From the NCBI GenBank assembly GCA_023460715.1, contig JAEWPH010000271.1, positions 1-9,258 of the forward strand: a stretch of 9,258 nucleotides of DNA, in the 5' to 3' direction. The position numbers and the translations under genes were made by a program. Under the pieces are notes generated by a model. The model made no database searches and had not been told where the DNA came from. It was given only the letters and a program-made list of their open reading frames with translations. This DNA is from Pseudomonadota bacterium (GTDB lineage Bacteria > Pseudomonadota > Gammaproteobacteria > Burkholderiales > Burkholderiaceae_C). Positions 7,818 through 9,258 of the stretch are shown here, piece after piece; positions within the stretch are counted from its first letter, which is position 1; each line of letters begins with the position of its first letter.

Positions 7818-7868
7818 CTCTGACGCTTATTCAGCAAGCGCAATGCGCTATTGAAAATATAGCAAAAG
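7818..7868. repeat. Dispersed repeat with hairpin core, copy 2
   Basis: This unit aligns without gaps to 1777-1827 in the same orientation, with 34 of 51 bases identical, ending in the shared AGCAAAAG. Its hairpin is degraded: CGCTT (7824-7828) pairs with AAGCG (7836-7840) across seven bases, and GCGC/GCGC (7838-7841, 7845-7848) gives an alternative stem. The AT-rich TTTGAATCAAA just upstream (7802-7812) may belong to the same element. It lies six bases beyond the stop of the LysR-type gene, in the 174-bp gap before the stress-protein gene, and otherwise that gap holds only the candidate promoter. Confidence 0.65.
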
Positions 7869-7873
7869 ACGGT

Positions 7874-8803
7874 TCACTCGGTCGGCCGCTGTTGCATCAC
7901 CAGGCTGTACAGCGCCTGTGCCGCGGCCGACAGGCTGCGCTCGCGCCGCCGCACCAGGTAGATCTGCCGCGTGAGGCCGGGCAGGGCCAGCGGCCTCGTT
8001 ACCAGGCCGGGCTGGTTGAAGTGGAACAGCGTGAGCGTGGGCACCACGCTGATGCCCAGGCCGGCGCGCACCATGCCCATGACGGTGGCGAGCTGCTCCA
8101 CCTCCATCAGGGTATTCATGGCCTGGGGATGGAAGGCCGCCTCCAGATACTGCCGCACGCTGCTGGTACGGGCCAGGTGCACGAAGGGCCAGGCGGCCAG
8201 GTCCTGCAGGGCGATGGCGTCCGTCGTGCCTTTGCCGGCCTTGGCGCGGCCGCGGACGGCAGGCCGCTGGGCCAGCGGATGGTCGGCGCGGCACACCAGG
8301 TGGAAGCCGTCACGGCAGAAGGGCTCGGCGCGCAGCTCCGGCGTGTCGGCCCGGATGGCGGCCAGGGCGAAGTCCGCCGTGCCGGCGGCCACGCGCTCGA
8401 TGCAGGGCTCGGACAGCACATCCGCGATGTCCAGTTCGATGCCCGGATGCTGCGCCCGGTACTGCGCCAGCACGCCCGGCAGCCAGCCCGCGGCCAGCGA
8501 GGGCAGCAGCGCGATGGCCACGCGCCCGCGCCGCAGCGTGGCGGCATCGCGCAGGCTGTCCCGGGCGTTGTCCATCTCGGCGCGGATACGGCGTGCGGAC
8601 TCCAGAAAATTCTCGCCCTCGCTGGTCAGTGCCACATGGCGGGTGCTGCGGTCGAAGAGGCGCACGCCCACGTCGTCCTCCAGCGCGCGGATGAGGGCGC
8701 TGAAAGCCGGCTGCGACAGGTGGCACTGCGCCGCGGCCCGCGTGAAGCTGCACTGCGCGGCCAGGGCCAGGAAGGCGTCGATCTGGCGGGTGGAGATATT
8801 CAT
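7874..8803 (-). CDS. LysR-type transcriptional regulator
   Basis: Regulator of 309 aa. The winged helix-turn-helix fills residues 3-62, with SFTRAAAQCHLSQPAFSALI then LEDDVGVRLFDRSTRHVALTSEG, the standard LysR signature. The effector-binding domain (about 88-300) begins GRVAIALLPSLAAGWLP and includes GLGISVVP. I prefer the ATG at 8803, giving MNISTRQIDAF, because LysR proteins usually start a few residues before the first helix. An in-frame ATG at 8824 adds seven residues and is equally possible by ribosome-binding site, as neither start has one. Both ATGs lie inside copies of the ATTCAT/ATGAAT element that forms the presumed operator. The gene is divergent from an AtuA-like gene, the usual arrangement of a LysR activator and its target, with negative autoregulation likely. 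Confidence 0.92.
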   Translation of the reverse strand: MNISTRQIDAFLALAAQCSFTRAAAQCHLSQPAFSALIRALEDDVGVRLFDRSTRHVALTSEGENFLESARRIRAEMDNARDSLRDAATLRRGRVAIALLPSLAAGWLPGVLAQYRAQHPGIELDIADVLSEPCIERVAAGTADFALAAIRADTPELRAEPFCRDGFHLVCRADHPLAQRPAVRGRAKAGKGTTDAIALQDLAAWPFVHLARTSSVRQYLEAAFHPQAMNTLMEVEQLATVMGMVRAGLGISVVPTLTLFHFNQPGLVTRPLALPGLTRQIYLVRRRERSLSAAAQALYSLVMQQRPTE

Positions 8804-8820
8804 TCGTGATGCAGATGAAT
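8798..8820. promoter_or_regulatory. LysR-type T-N11-A box
   Basis: ATTCAT (8798-8803) and ATGAAT (8815-8820) are perfect inverted hexamers around 11 bases, which is the T-N11-A recognition pattern of LysR regulators. The centre at 8809 is about 64 bp before the predicted start of AtuA-like transcription near 8873, the classical position for the high-affinity LysR site. It overlaps the preferred start codon of the lysR-type gene, which fits autorepression. Confidence 0.6.
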
Positions 8821-8826
8821 TCATCT
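8813..8826. promoter_or_regulatory. Perfect 14-bp palindrome at the LysR/AtuA-like divergence
   Basis: AGATGAATTCATCT is its own reverse complement. It shares ATGAAT with the T-N11-A box and adds a further ATTCAT (8819-8824) spaced 21 bp, two helical turns, from the first ATTCAT at 8798. It also contains the alternative lysR start codon at 8824-8822. It may be part of the same extended operator. Confidence 0.55.
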
Positions 8827-8837
8827 TGACAATCTAT

Positions 8838-8866
8838 TTCACAGAATAACCCACGCCCCCTACAGT
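8838..8866 (+). promoter_or_regulatory. Promoter of the AtuA-like gene
   Basis: TTCACA (8838-8843; 5 of 6 matches to -35) and TACAGT (8861-8866; 4 of 6 matches to -10) are spaced by 17 bp. The weak -10 fits a promoter that needs an activator, and the T-N11-A box lies at about -64. A perfect TTGACA at 8826-8831 has no -10 at suitable spacing and is probably not the -35. Confidence 0.5.
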
Positions 8867-8901
8867 GGCCGCAGGAGACAACAAGACACCTAAGGAACGC
8901 G

Positions 8902-9258
8902 ATGGCGAACCCACCCCCTTTGCTGATCGGCTGCGCGGCCGGTTTCTCGGGCGACCGCACCGATGCCGCAGCGCCCGTCGTGCAGGCGCTGATCGACAGC
9001 GGGCAGCCCGGCGTGCTGATCTTCGAGACCCTGGCCGAGCGCACGCTGGCGCTGGCCCAGCTCGCCCGCCGCACCCATCCCGATGCCGGCTACGAGCCGC
9101 TGCTGGACGACCTGCTGTGCCCTGTGCTGGCGCAGTGCCTGGCGCACGGCATCCGCATCGTCAGCAACTTCGGCGCGGCCAACCCGCACGGCGCCGCGCG
9201 CCGCATCCAGCAGCTGGCGGCCGAGGTGGGCGCGCGCCGCCCCCGCGTGGCCGTGGTG
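8902..9258 (+). CDS. AtuA-like (DUF1446) protein, 3'-truncated by window edge
   Basis: The first 119 codons of a gene that runs off the right edge without a stop. The protein starts MANPPPLLIGCAAGFSGDRT, then ETLAERTLALAQLARR (42-57) and IRIVSNFGAANPHGAARR (87-104). These are signature stretches of the acyclic terpene utilisation AtuA / DUF1446 family, whose full length is usually several hundred residues. AAGGA lies five bases before the ATG. AtuA itself belongs to the citronellol/geraniol (acyclic terpene) pathway of Pseudomonas, but the family is broad and many members sit in unrelated acid-catabolism clusters, so terpene use is not established here. It is the probable target of the divergent LysR-type regulator. 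The continuation beyond 9258, perhaps with a transporter or acyl-CoA genes, would identify the pathway. Confidence 0.82.
   Translation, partial: MANPPPLLIGCAAGFSGDRTDAAAPVVQALIDSGQPGVLIFETLAERTLALAQLARRTHPDAGYEPLLDDLLCPVLAQCLAHGIRIVSNFGAANPHGAARRIQQLAAEVGARRPRVAVV

Noticed and set aside
6635..8809. A plus-strand open frame of 724 codons opposite the stress-protein and LysR genes.
   Set aside because: Same cause: His/Gln/Arg-rich antisense translation with no family features, running across two genes and an intergenic repeat.
8826..8831. TTGACA as the -35 of the AtuA-like gene.
   Set aside because: The only good -10 (TACAGT at 8861) is 29 bp away. TTCACA at 8838 has the correct 17-bp spacing.

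Overview
The window is about 9.3 kb of GC-rich, densely coding chromosomal DNA, with third codon positions strongly biased to G/C. Protein styles and the dispersed repeat built around AGCGCTTAT/ATAAGCGCT suggest a betaproteobacterium of the Comamonadaceae (Acidovorax and relatives). That placement is inference from recalled family features, not from a search. I see no rRNA, tRNA, CRISPR array, transposase, integrase or phage gene. The content is ordinary accessory metabolism and regulation.

Layout. (1) Positions 3-1614: a TetR-family repressor gene (minus) is divergent from a short-chain dehydrogenase/reductase gene (plus). The 160-bp gap holds two face-to-face sigma-70-like promoters that overlap, and two copies of a 14-bp dyad that sit on them. 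(2) 1777-2527: a secreted YkuD-type L,D-transpeptidase gene (minus) whose last codons and stop lie inside a copy of a dispersed repeat. (3) 2636-3343: a protein I do not recognise (plus). (4) 6620 down to 3457: a minus-strand run of Crp/Fnr-type regulator, APH-fold (aminoglycoside-phosphotransferase-like) small-molecule kinase and acyl-CoA dehydrogenase, with gaps of 17 and 66 bp, probably one operon. The kinase plus dehydrogenase pair is the two-gene counterpart of the fused ACAD10/ACAD11 proteins and resembles LvaA/LvaC of levulinate catabolism, so handling of 4-hydroxyacyl-CoA through a phosphorylated intermediate is the best guess. (5) 6839-7699: a tandem-domain universal stress protein (minus). 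(6) 7818-7868: a second copy of the dispersed repeat. (7) 7874-8803: a LysR-type regulator (minus), divergent from (8) an AtuA-like (DUF1446) gene that begins at 8902 and runs off the right edge. The 98-bp gap and the regulator's own 5' end carry a textbook T-N11-A box placed about 64 bp upstream of the predicted start of transcription of the AtuA-like gene.

How it fits together. Three separate regulator-target modules are visible: TetR with the SDR, Crp/Fnr with the kinase and acyl-CoA dehydrogenase, and LysR with the AtuA-like gene. Each is likely to control catabolism of a small organic acid, lipid or terpenoid-like substrate, though no substrate can be read from the sequence. I did not find a convincing wholly new system. 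The most useful leads are the split ACAD10/11-type operon, the two fully overlapping operator/promoter architectures, and the repeat that supplies the 3' end of a coding sequence.
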